DNA from: an uncultured Sphingomonadales bacterium
Lineage (GTDB): Bacteria; Pseudomonadota; Alphaproteobacteria; Sphingomonadales; Sphingomonadaceae
Direction of reading: 5' to 3'
Assembly: GCA_937898535.1 (NCBI GenBank)
Contig: CALDKP010000286.1
Span: 1 to 13,202, forward strand
DNA length: 13,202 bases
Shown here in pieces: positions 1-6,381 of this stretch. The position numbers and the translations under genes are program-made. Every line of letters begins with the position of its first letter. The stretch's first letter is position 1. The notes below the pieces were generated by a model. That model was not told the DNA's origin and searched no databases. It saw only the letters and a list, made by a program, of their open reading frames with translations.

Positions 1-84
1 GCTGAAACTGGCCCCGACAGCATCGGGCTGCGGCTTGACGATCACCCGTGGCGGCTCCTGATCGAACACAACACCGAAGATGAC
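1..84 (+). pseudogene. Fragment resembling an extradiol ring-cleavage dioxygenase (VOC family), cut at both ends
   Basis: Frame 1 of the plus strand, open from the window edge, reads a 28-residue stretch ending at nt 84. It contains the pattern LRLDDHPWRLLIE followed by an acidic pair (EDD). This resembles the N-terminal domain of BphC/HsaC-type 2,3-dihydroxybiphenyl dioxygenases, where an R-x-D-x-x-x-WR-[IL] strand is followed by DD and then a GFEV-type segment. The expected GFEV continuation is missing: beyond nt 84 this frame is only the antisense of the symporter. The family opens catechol rings next to the hydroxyls using Fe(II). The metal-binding residues lie further on and are absent. 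The match is short and made by eye, so the identity is tentative. The fragment is probably the end of an unrelated sequence joined here. Confidence 0.45.
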
Positions 85-582
85 GAGAACCGCCGACGCG
101 ATAACGATATGTTGCGGCTCGACATCAAGGAAGATGATCATCGAAACCGCAATAGCGGCAAGATACAGCCGCGCGCCGCTCGCCAAGATCCGGCCGACGA
201 GATACATGCCCGCCGCCGCGCGTCTTGCCGTCGCGTCGAAACGGGCCTCCAGCAATTCATATACCGTGGTCGCACCGATTGCGTAGAAACGCGGGATCAG
301 GAAACGTGCGACGATAAAGGCCGCAATGATCGCGGCGAAGTTACTCGTGAGATAGCTATAATCGCCGCGATAGCTGTTATCGGGGGCGCCGAGAAATGTT
401 GCCGCTGACTGCATCGTCGACAAGACGGACACCGCAACAAGCCAGACCGGTGCATGATGGCCGGCGAGAAAATAGTCATCCGCCGTTTTGGTCCGCCGTG
501 TCGCCTGATAGCCGGCAAATGCCAGCAATGCGACATAGGCAAGCAATATGCCCCAGTCATAAACGGTGAATGCTAATGGCAT
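1..582 (-). CDS. Sodium:solute symporter (SSS family), N-terminal part only, composite 3' end
   Basis: This frame runs from ATG at 582-580 to the window edge (194 codons, no stop). A GGGGGAG ribosome-binding site lies just upstream. Residues 1 to about 171 have the SSS layout: a first membrane helix at about 10-28 (YDWGILLAYVALLAFAGY), the TADDYFLAGH motif after it, then helices with the SxLSTMQSAATFLGAP motif, which is typical of the sodium-site helix. SSS proteins are inner-membrane carriers that use sodium to import sugars, carboxylates or amino acids. They usually exceed 450 residues, so most of the gene is missing. After V172 the frame gives a proline-rich hydrophilic tail (FDQEPPRVIVKP...) where the family continues into a GG-containing helix. 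That tail is antisense to the dioxygenase-like fragment and is probably not symporter. The gene follows the Rieske oxygenase after 55 bases on the same strand, so the two may be co-transcribed. The substrate is unknown. Confidence 0.8.
   Translation of the reverse strand, partial: MPLAFTVYDWGILLAYVALLAFAGYQATRRTKTADDYFLAGHHAPVWLVAVSVLSTMQSAATFLGAPDNSYRGDYSYLTSNFAAIIAAFIVARFLIPRFYAIGATTVYELLEARFDATARRAAAGMYLVGRILASGARLYLAAIAVSMIIFLDVEPQHIVIASAVLVIFGVVFDQEPPRVIVKPQPDAVGASFS
67..84. other. Probable chimeric junction (left end)
   Basis: Recognisable symporter sequence on the minus strand extends down to about nt 70. Recognisable dioxygenase-like sequence on the plus strand extends up to about nt 84. 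The two therefore overlap over roughly 15 bases, as expected if two unrelated sequences were joined at a short shared stretch. No frameshift of the symporter frame restores family-like sequence below nt 70. An assembly error is the likeliest cause. A genuine rearrangement is possible. Confidence 0.5.
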
Positions 583-637
583 GAATGCTCCCCCAAGGCT
601 GAGCCATTAGCGGAACATGCCTGTTTGTTCAAATGCG

Positions 638-1999
638 CTACCGCGCCATATATGCATCCAGCGTTTCGTGGTAATGGCGTATGCGGCTTTCCTGATAGCG
701 CGCCAATGTCACACCCGGTTTCTTCGACGCGCGCAGCCCTTTTTGGATCCGTTTCAGATTGTCGGTGTCCTGATCCGCAACCATCGCGGCCGAACCAAGC
801 TCCGGTGCGTCAGCCCATTTTTGATCCAGCCCCAGCATCGTCATTTTTGCGGGTTCCGGATGCGATCCGTCGGGGGCTTTGGAAAACAGGAACATGATTT
901 CCATGATCGAGCTTTCGGGATCGTCGCCGTTCGGGCGAAAGCGGTAGGTGATGGGCAACGCCTGCCCGCCCCACGGAACCATATTGGGGAAAAGCATATA
1001 TTCGATCAGGTCGAGCGATTCCGAATCCGATAGGGCGGACATGTCGCGGCCAATCGAGCGCGAAATCTTCTCCCGCGCGCGTTCGGCCAGCTTGCCCCGC
1101 GCCGTTTCACCCGCGCCCACTTCAATGGGCTTGCCCGCAAAAAAGGGCACGTCGCGGCGCATTTCCTCTATGGTTTGTTCAGGTGTGGTTGCGGGCTTCG
1201 ATGGGCTGGCGACGCCCTGAACGCTGATCATCCGGCTGACATGGCGCACACCCGGCCAAACATCATATTGGGTGTTGCTGTCTCCATAATAGCTTAGCAC
1301 CTGTCCATGCGCGAACGGCACATGATATGCCTCGACAAAAGCCTCCATCGCCAGTTTCCAATTGCATGGCATAATCTTGGCAACATGCGCCGCGACATAG
1401 CGGTCTTCCAGATTGAACGACGCAAAATGCTCGGGCAGATTTTCGAGATAGGTTTCAAGTGGTTCGGCATCGGCATCAAAATTAATGAAAACAAATCCGC
1501 CCCATGTGCCAACGCGCGCTTCAGGAAGGCGCATCTTGTCCTTATCCACATGTGGGAAATCCCATTGGCCCGGAATGACAGATAATGCGCCATCCAGCTT
1601 CCAAGTCCAGCCGTGGAAGGGGCAACGAAACTGCTTAACGCACCCGCCTTCGGTGCGGAGCATGGTGCCGCGATGCAGGCACGAATTGATATAGGCTTTG
1701 ATCTCGTCAGGACCTGTTCGCACAACGATGAGCGAGTCATGCACGATGTCATACACAATATGGTCGCCAATATTCGGGATATGCTCCAGCCTGCATGCCA
1801 GTTGCCATGTCTTGCGCCAAACCTGCTCGACTTCGCGATCATGCCAATCTTTGGCGAAGTAACGCTCAATAGAAACATCATTACTGCTTTGCCCAATGGC
1901 GGGTGATTCCACGCGCATGACCGCAGGCGCTGGATTACGGTCGCCGTCGAACACTTCCTGAACCGATGGACCTGGACGGCGCGCAATTATGTTGTCCAA
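638..1999 (-). CDS. Rieske non-heme iron ring-hydroxylating oxygenase, alpha subunit
   Basis: A complete 453-residue protein, normal for the family. It starts at TTG (1999-1997), supported by an AAGGGAGAG ribosome-binding site about 4 bases upstream. The Rieske [2Fe-2S] ligands are C107, H109, C126 and H129 (CxH, 16 residues, CxxH). The mononuclear iron site is H226 and H231 in EAYHVPFAH, with the third ligand probably D411 in the VADQDTDN segment. The residue that relays electrons between the Rieske centre and the iron, Asp in naphthalene dioxygenase, is Glu here (E223), as in carnitine oxygenase CntA. The family uses O2 and electrons to hydroxylate or dealkylate aromatic and other hydrophobic substrates in the cytoplasm. 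No beta subunit, ferredoxin or reductase gene lies in this window, so the electron donor must be elsewhere. The symporter follows downstream and a DUF3237 gene is divergent. The substrate cannot be told from the sequence. Confidence 0.93.
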   Translation of the reverse strand: MDNIIARRPGPSVQEVFDGDRNPAPAVMRVESPAIGQSSNDVSIERYFAKDWHDREVEQVWRKTWQLACRLEHIPNIGDHIVYDIVHDSLIVVRTGPDEIKAYINSCLHRGTMLRTEGGCVKQFRCPFHGWTWKLDGALSVIPGQWDFPHVDKDKMRLPEARVGTWGGFVFINFDADAEPLETYLENLPEHFASFNLEDRYVAAHVAKIMPCNWKLAMEAFVEAYHVPFAHGQVLSYYGDSNTQYDVWPGVRHVSRMISVQGVASPSKPATTPEQTIEEMRRDVPFFAGKPIEVGAGETARGKLAERAREKISRSIGRDMSALSDSESLDLIEYMLFPNMVPWGGQALPITYRFRPNGDDPESSIMEIMFLFSKAPDGSHPEPAKMTMLGLDQKWADAPELGSAAMVADQDTDNLKRIQKGLRASKKPGVTLARYQESRIRHYHETLDAYMAR

Positions 2000-2054
2000 A
2001 ACTCTCTCCCTTATATGTCTTGCGCCATCCTGCCGTCATGGTAGCAACTGTGCA

Positions 2055-2519
2055 ATGAACAATTTACCGCACCGCCACCTCATCACCATGACGCTGACCG
2101 TCGATTTCGCAGGGATGATCAGCATTGGCCAAACCCCCGCCGGCCTGCGCCGCATTGCCCCCGTCACCGGCGGCCATTTTGCTGGCGATCGGCTGAACGG
2201 CATAGTGCTGCCGGGCGGAAATGATTGGGTCGTCAACCGTGAAGATGGCGTGATGGTCATCGACGTCCGCCTAACGCTGCAAACCGACGATGGGGCGATG
2301 GTTTACCTCAATTATCAGGGCCGTTTTCTGGCCGAAGCCGAAGCAATGTCCCGGTTCCGCAAAGGCGCATTGCTGGAACCGCACGAATATTCACTGGCAA
2401 TCGTTGCAAAATTCGAATGTGGGGATAGCCGCTATAGCTGGCTAAACAATGTCATCGCCGTCGGCACCGGCGAACAAACCGCTGCGGGTCCGGTCTATTC
2501 GATTTTCGAAGTAGGTTGA
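2055..2519 (+). CDS. DUF3237 (UPF0311) family protein
   Basis: A 155-residue protein if started at ATG 2055. The frame is open from 1989, but that start would overlap the Rieske gene and add residues unlike the family. ATG 2088 is the other candidate, but it would cut off the first beta strand (HRHLITMTLTVDF) that aligns with family N-termini. No clear ribosome-binding site precedes either start. Family signatures are visible: TPAGLRRIAPVTGGHFAGDRLNG, the LPGGNDW turn, RxDGVMVIDVRLTLQTDDGA, and a late YSWLN motif before VAVGTG and a YSIFEV end. The fold is a beta-barrel of unknown function, often encoded near aromatic or hydrocarbon catabolic genes. Here it is divergent from the Rieske oxygenase with only 55 bases between the starts, which suggests shared control. 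Its last 25 bases overlap the end of the convergent exporter gene. Confidence 0.85.
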   Translation: MNNLPHRHLITMTLTVDFAGMISIGQTPAGLRRIAPVTGGHFAGDRLNGIVLPGGNDWVVNREDGVMVIDVRLTLQTDDGAMVYLNYQGRFLAEAEAMSRFRKGALLEPHEYSLAIVAKFECGDSRYSWLNNVIAVGTGEQTAAGPVYSIFEVG

Positions 2520-3394
2520 AAAAATCGCGGCCATAAAAGGCTTAACGCCAATCCGCCCATGACCAACGCAGCGGCCAGCAATTTCCAGCCTTGCAGCGGT
2601 TCGCCCAGAAACAAGGCGGACGCCCCCATTCCGAATACCGGCACCAGCAACGCCATAGGCGCAACGGTCGCCGCCGGATGCCGCGCCAGAAGCCATCCCC
2701 AAATCCCATAGCCGAACATCGTGTTGCCAACCGCTTGCCAGACCACCGCCGCCCAGGTGGTCGCTGTTGCTGCGTGCACGCCTGCAATCAAGGCCGACGG
2801 GCCTTCAAATAGCAAGGCGAGGGTCAACAGTGGCGGCACCGCAAAGATGCTGGCCCATACCACATACGCAAGCATGTCGACCTTACCCGCCGCGCGCGAA
2901 ACCATATTGCCACTCGACCAGCAAAAGGCCGCCGTTACGACGAGCATCAATCCCAATGGTGTCGCGCTGCCGTCCGAATGGGTCAGAATAACGGCCAGCC
3001 CGCTTGTCGCTAACGCCAGTGCAGCCCATTGGAATTTGCGCACCCTCTCCCCCGTCAGCCGCATGGATAGGGCAATGGTAAAGAAGACCTGAATCTGGAC
3101 GACCAATGAGGCGAGGCCCGGCGTAATATCGCCTTTCATCGCCAAAAACAGCAGGCCGAACTGCCCCGCCCCGATCAATATGCCGTAAGCTGCCAGATTG
3201 GACAAAGGCACCGCAGGCCGTTTTAGGAAAAACGCCGCGGGCAGAAATGCGCACGTAAAACGCAGGGTCGCCAGCCACAAAGGCGGCAAATGGGCGAGCG
3301 CCAATTTGATGACAACGAAGTTCGTTCCCCACACCGCCATCACTGCGATCGCGAGCAGAAGGTGCAGGCGTGGTAGGGCGGCATTTTGTGGCAT
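2495..3394 (-). CDS. EamA/DMT-family transporter (10 membrane helices)
   Basis: A 299-residue protein with two EamA repeats. It starts at ATG 3394-3392 behind an AGGGGA ribosome-binding site. The N-terminal LLAIAVMAVWGTNFVVIK is the typical first EamA helix (WGxxFxxxK). The end of repeat 1 (VRKFQWAALALATSGLAVIL) and of repeat 2 (LQGWKLLAAALVMGGLALSLL) show the family's GxxLxxxGL pattern. These inner-membrane carriers export amino acids, metabolites or drugs. The specificity is not readable from sequence, though the architecture is that of the E. coli EamA O-acetylserine/cysteine exporter group. It lies 38 bases downstream of the nitrilase-family gene on the same strand and is probably the last gene of that operon, where it could export a product of the pathway. 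It overlaps the convergent DUF3237 gene by 25 bases, leaving no room for a separate terminator. Confidence 0.9.
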   Translation of the reverse strand: MPQNAALPRLHLLLAIAVMAVWGTNFVVIKLALAHLPPLWLATLRFTCAFLPAAFFLKRPAVPLSNLAAYGILIGAGQFGLLFLAMKGDITPGLASLVVQIQVFFTIALSMRLTGERVRKFQWAALALATSGLAVILTHSDGSATPLGLMLVVTAAFCWSSGNMVSRAAGKVDMLAYVVWASIFAVPPLLTLALLFEGPSALIAGVHAATATTWAAVVWQAVGNTMFGYGIWGWLLARHPAATVAPMALLVPVFGMGASALFLGEPLQGWKLLAAALVMGGLALSLLWPRFFQPTSKIE

Positions 3395-3432
3395 AGAAGT
3401 CCCCTAACCGCTCCGCCCGTTTTTGCGAACAG

Positions 3433-4338
3433 TTAATCCAGCGGCACAACTTCTACCGGCAGATCGCTGGCCATTGCGCCGCAATATTGTTCGGGCCAAT
3501 GCGCAAAGGGACGCACGGCCCCTTCGGTTCGCCAACGGTTCACGCGCGCCAGATCAGCGTCTGCCATGACCCACGCCCCCTGCCCTTCGGTTCCAATCGC
3601 CACAACGCCGTCGTCCGGACTATCGCCATCTGGCGGAACGAACAGCCCTGCCGCACCATAATTTTCGTCCAGCGCCGGCGACCATGGGGCCATGCCAACG
3701 GTCGGTGCCTGCGCAACAAAAATCTGGTTTTCTAGTGCCCGCGCCTGTGCCCCAATCCGAACGCGGTGATAGCCTTGCAAGCTGTCTGTGCACGACGGGC
3801 AGAGAATGGCCTGTGCGCCAGCGGTTGCTTGCGCCCGCGCGATCATCGGGAATTCGATGTCATAGCAGGTAGAAATGCCCAGCATTCCCAAAGATGTGCG
3901 AAAAACCCGCAGGCTTTTTCCGCCTTTAATGCCCCAAGATTCACGTTCGAACCGGGTCATCATGATCTTGTCCTGATACGCCGTTTGCCCGTCCGGCATA
4001 TACAGGGTCGCCCTGTTTACAACCTGCCCATCTTCTTGGCCAAAGGGTCGGGTTCCGCCGAGCAGGATAACCCCAAATTGCCGGGCGAGATCAGCATAAT
4101 GGGCGTCAATTCTTGGCCCCAAGGCAACCACAGCCCGCAACGAGGCATGCAGATCGCTTGCCGTCGACCTGTCGATCGCGGCCAATTCCATCGCCGCATA
4201 TTCGGGAAACACCAAAAGCTGTGCGCCTTGCGCCGCGGCATCGTTCACCCACTGCCCGACTTTCGCTTGCCAACTCGCAAAGCTATCAGGTTGCCCGATG
4301 GGATATTGGGCTGCCGCTATACGAACCGACGCGGTCAC
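3433..4338 (-). CDS. Carbon-nitrogen hydrolase (nitrilase superfamily)
   Basis: A 301-residue cytoplasmic enzyme. It starts at GTG 4338-4336, whose last bases form part of the TGA stop of the upstream acetyltransferase gene (GTGA overlap, suggesting translational coupling). The Glu-Lys-Cys catalytic triad of the superfamily is complete: E46 in VFPEYAAMEL, K124 in YQDKIMMTRFE and C158 in ISTCYDIEFP. The family hydrolyses nitriles, amides or carbamoyl groups through a cysteine thioester. The RFE and CYDIEFP contexts fit the amidase/omega-amidase-like branches better than true nitrilases, but the substrate is not known. In other bacteria close relatives occur fused behind a GNAT domain, and here the GNAT gene lies immediately upstream in the same order. 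This makes a joint reaction on one amine or amide metabolite likely, which is inference. Confidence 0.9.
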   Translation of the reverse strand: MTASVRIAAAQYPIGQPDSFASWQAKVGQWVNDAAAQGAQLLVFPEYAAMELAAIDRSTASDLHASLRAVVALGPRIDAHYADLARQFGVILLGGTRPFGQEDGQVVNRATLYMPDGQTAYQDKIMMTRFERESWGIKGGKSLRVFRTSLGMLGISTCYDIEFPMIARAQATAGAQAILCPSCTDSLQGYHRVRIGAQARALENQIFVAQAPTVGMAPWSPALDENYGAAGLFVPPDGDSPDDGVVAIGTEGQGAWVMADADLARVNRWRTEGAVRPFAHWPEQYCGAMASDLPVEVVPLD

Positions 4339-4925
4339 AGGTCACGCATCCAGAATTGCATGGCATGCGCGCTTTCGAAATCGTCGCCCAGATCCTGCCA
4401 CTCAAGCGTTCCGGTCAACCCTTCGACCGGCGCATAGCCACGAGCACGCCAGAACGGATGCAAATCGCGGGGTGCTGCGGGCCGCATCGGATGATCGTCA
4501 GGACGGATCACCGCGCAAAAGGCGGTTTGCCGTGCCCCTGCGGCGCGCGCAGCAGCTTCGCGAGCGTCGAAAAAGCGATGGCCGATGCCCTGCCCCTGAT
4601 AGGCGGGTAGCAAGACCGACTCCCCGAAATAGAAGATACGCGCAACATCCATTCCTTGTTCGCGGAAGGGATTCTGGATGTCCAGCTTCTGTCCCGCCAA
4701 TGGAGACGCGGTAGCCGCGCCGATGATTAAGTCCCCGTCCCGGGCGACGACAAGCACCGAACCCGGTTCGCGCACAAATTCGGTCATATAAGCGGCTTCA
4801 TACTCTGCACTGCCGTCATACAGATAGGGCCAGCTACGAAAAACCCGAATCCGCAGATCAGACAGCGCCGGAATGGCGGTCCAGCGCTCCTCGGGATCCG
4901 TCAAGGAACGGACGTCTACGGTCAT
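4335..4925 (-). CDS. GNAT family N-acetyltransferase
   Basis: A 196-residue protein starting at ATG 4925-4923, which overlaps the stop of the upstream NTF2-like gene (ATGA). The acetyl-CoA pyrophosphate loop is visible as QGQGIG at residues 110-115 (LLPAYQGQGIGHRFFDAR), preceded by the motif-A strand (IFYFGESVLL). The C-terminal half contains HPFWRARGYAPVEG, the usual last strand and helix of the fold. GNAT enzymes move an acetyl group from acetyl-CoA to a primary amine. The acceptor here is unknown. It ends in a 4-base overlap with the nitrilase-family gene. Separate GNAT and nitrilase genes in this order match the domain order of the fused GNAT/carbon-nitrogen hydrolase proteins known in other bacteria. 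Confidence 0.9.
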   Translation of the reverse strand: MTVDVRSLTDPEERWTAIPALSDLRIRVFRSWPYLYDGSAEYEAAYMTEFVREPGSVLVVARDGDLIIGAATASPLAGQKLDIQNPFREQGMDVARIFYFGESVLLPAYQGQGIGHRFFDAREAAARAAGARQTAFCAVIRPDDHPMRPAAPRDLHPFWRARGYAPVEGLTGTLEWQDLGDDFESAHAMQFWMRDL

Positions 4926-5335
4926 GAAACCTGGGCAATCCAGTCGGCAAGATTATAGTAAACCGAGACGCGCGTGATTTTGCCGTCTGCGACCTCAAAG
5001 AAGCCACCCGCTGGCAAGCTGTAGCTCTGGCCATGCGCTGCAGGAAAACCTTCGTCTGCAACCTTGTAAATGCCGTCGACGATGAATTCCGCCGCCGCAC
5101 GCCTGCCATCTTCGCTGGTCATAATCACAATGTCACGCAGCTGTTCACTATAGGCATGATCCATCCGGCCCAGAAAGGCGCGAAAGGCTAGCTTGCCAGT
5201 TTCACGGTCCCCTTGATTGATATCATGCGCCACATTGTCGTCGAGACATGCCAAGATAGCTTCAACATCCATGGCATTGAATGCCGCATAATATGCGCCA
5301 ATCAGCGCCGCCGTTTTTTCACGCGTGTTGGGCAT
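4922..5335 (-). CDS. NTF2-like / ketosteroid isomerase-related protein
   Basis: A 137-residue protein with the single NTF2-like (SnoaL/ketosteroid isomerase) domain, and the length fits the small proteobacterial isomerase-related family. The N-terminal helix TREKTAALIGAYYAAFNAMD leads to ILACLDDNVAHDINQGD, the standard cavity-forming start of the fold. The end has GGFFEVADGKITRVSVYYNLADWI, a typical closing pair of strands. The start is ATG 5335-5333, with AAAGGA about 11 bases upstream. An earlier out-of-frame ATG lies between them. It is the first gene of the operon running down to 2495, with a 4-base overlap into the GNAT gene. No assigned reaction: such domains act as isomerases, dehydratases or binding proteins. 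Its fixed position beside acyltransferase and amidase genes suggests it handles the same metabolite. Confidence 0.85.
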   Translation of the reverse strand: MPNTREKTAALIGAYYAAFNAMDVEAILACLDDNVAHDINQGDRETGKLAFRAFLGRMDHAYSEQLRDIVIMTSEDGRRAAAEFIVDGIYKVADEGFPAAHGQSYSLPAGGFFEVADGKITRVSVYYNLADWIAQVS

Positions 5336-5393
5336 GTATCATTGTGTCCTTTAACCTGATGAATTGGATATCGATTAAGTCAGCGCAGCAAGG

Positions 5394-5419
5394 ATTGTCC
5401 AGTAAGATAAATTGTCCAG
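5394..5419. repeat. 9-base direct repeat, possible operator
   Basis: ATTGTCCAG occurs at 5394-5402 and again at 5411-5419, 17 bases apart. It lies 59-84 bases upstream of the first gene of the minus-strand operon. A pair of sites at this distance could bind a repressor or activator, but no regulator gene is nearby and chance is possible. Confidence 0.3.
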
Positions 5420-5478
5420 ACTTTCATAGGATTTTGCAACGCGATCGCGGCCGACAGCGATCAAAGCGGCTGCCGCCC

Positions 5479-5506
5479 TTGACTCTGCGCCCAACCCTGC
5501 TAATGC
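5479..5506 (+). promoter_or_regulatory. Candidate promoter of rplJ-rplL
   Basis: TTGACT at 5479-5484, preceded by CCC, matches the -35 box of housekeeping sigma factors. After a 16-base spacer TAATGC at 5501-5506 could be the -10 box, inside TGCTAATGC. A start near 5513 would leave a leader of about 265 bases, usual for an autoregulated ribosomal-protein operon. The -10 match is weak. Confidence 0.4.
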
Positions 5507-5517
5507 CCGCCTCGTTC

Positions 5518-5578
5518 GGTGGGGCGACGGCTCCACCGGCAACCGTCCGAGACAGTTGGTGAACGGAATTTGCCGTTC
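5518..5578 (+). promoter_or_regulatory. Structured rplJ leader, possible L10 autoregulatory RNA
   Basis: Two hairpins follow the candidate promoter. The first is GGTGGGGC / GCTCCACC at 5518-5537 with a four-base loop (8 pairs, one G-U). The second is GAACGG / CCGTTC at 5561-5578 with a six-base loop, followed by TTAATTT. In many bacteria the L10-L7/L12 complex binds the rplJ leader to repress its own translation. The long structured leader fits that, but I could not confirm the kink-turn consensus by eye. The second hairpin with its short U-rich tail could also be a weak attenuator. Confidence 0.4.
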
Positions 5579-5777
5579 TTAATTTCCAGCCTAGACGGGG
5601 ATAGAGATTTCAGGACTGGCTTTTGCCATCCTTCGCCACCGCTCCCGATTTTAGATCGTGTGAGTTCGGCATGAAACTTCCCCACGGACTGAAGTCAGCG
5701 GATCGCCCAGCCGGGTGTTTCGCTTTTCGTGTTGGATTTTGTCGGTTCGCCGGCGAAGTCTGAAAAAGGAGTAATGC

Positions 5778-6293
5778 ATGAACCGTTCTGAAAAGACCGA
5801 AACAGTTGCATCGCTGAACGCCACTTTCAATGAAGCGGCGGTTGTCGTCGTCACCCGTAATCTCGGGCTGACGGTTGCACAATCGACCGACCTTCGTTTG
5901 AAGATGCGGGATGCTGGCGCAAGCTATAAGGTTGCCAAGAACCGTCTTGCCAAAATCGCTCTTGAAGGAACGCAATATGGATCGGTAGCTGAATTGCTTA
6001 CCGGCCCTACAGCGCTCGCTACATCGTCGGACCCGGTTGCAGCTGCAAAGATTGCTGTCGAGTTCGCAAAAACCAATGACAAACTTGAAATTGTCGGCGG
6101 CGCGATGGGTGACACGTTCCTTGATGTAAACGGTGTAAAGGCGCTGGCTTCGTTGCCATCGCTCGACGAACTGCGCGGCACGCTTATCGGGCTTATCCAA
6201 GCACCGGCAACGAAGCTTGCACAGCTGTCGACCGCACCTGCTGCGAAATTGGCACGCGTTTTTGGTGCCTATGCTGACCAAAAGGCAGCATAA
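5778..6293 (+). CDS. rplJ: 50S ribosomal protein L10
   Basis: A 171-residue protein starting at ATG 5778 behind AAGGAG (5766-5771). L10 forms the base of the ribosomal stalk. It binds 23S rRNA and carries L7/L12 dimers that recruit translation GTPases. Recognisable segments are the N-terminal MNRSEKTETVASLNATFNEA, then VVVVTRNLGLTVAQSTDLR and ASYKVAKNRLAKIAL (the conserved RNA-binding K-N-R-L motif at about residues 52-60), and the central LTGPTALATSSDPVAAAK. The C-terminal helix (PATKLAQLSTAPAAKLARVFGAYA) is where L7/L12 dimers bind. The sequence style is strongly sphingomonad. rplL follows after 88 bases. rplK and rplA are not immediately upstream: the neighbour on that side is an unrelated minus-strand operon. 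Confidence 0.98.
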   Translation: MNRSEKTETVASLNATFNEAAVVVVTRNLGLTVAQSTDLRLKMRDAGASYKVAKNRLAKIALEGTQYGSVAELLTGPTALATSSDPVAAAKIAVEFAKTNDKLEIVGGAMGDTFLDVNGVKALASLPSLDELRGTLIGLIQAPATKLAQLSTAPAAKLARVFGAYADQKAA

Positions 6294-6381
6294 CTTTTTT
6301 GAATTAAACTGGCTGCGTCCCATGGTTTTAACCGGCTGGGCGGGCCCTACAGATATGACAGAAAATCGGAGTGTTATTTAA

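Larger units (their letters stand above)
5336..5777. other. 442-base divergent intergenic region
   Basis: No protein-coding frame here looks real. The left part (5336-5420) is AT-richer and should carry the promoter of the minus-strand four-gene operon. It contains a 9-base direct repeat. The right part (from about 5479) holds a promoter candidate and an approximately 265-base leader for rplJ with two clear hairpins. Confidence 0.7.

Noticed and set aside
1989..2054. N-terminal extension of the DUF3237 protein to ATG 1989
   Set aside because: It would overlap the Rieske start codon and its ribosome-binding site, and the added residues do not resemble the family.
5561..5585. Terminator for a transcript entering from the left
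   Set aside because: The hairpin has only six pairs and a broken T tract, and the gene on that side runs the other way. It fits a leader structure better.
5610..6323. A 237-codon minus-strand frame opposite rplJ
   Set aside because: It is antisense to an unmistakable L10 gene and extends into its leader. The translation has no recognisable fold.
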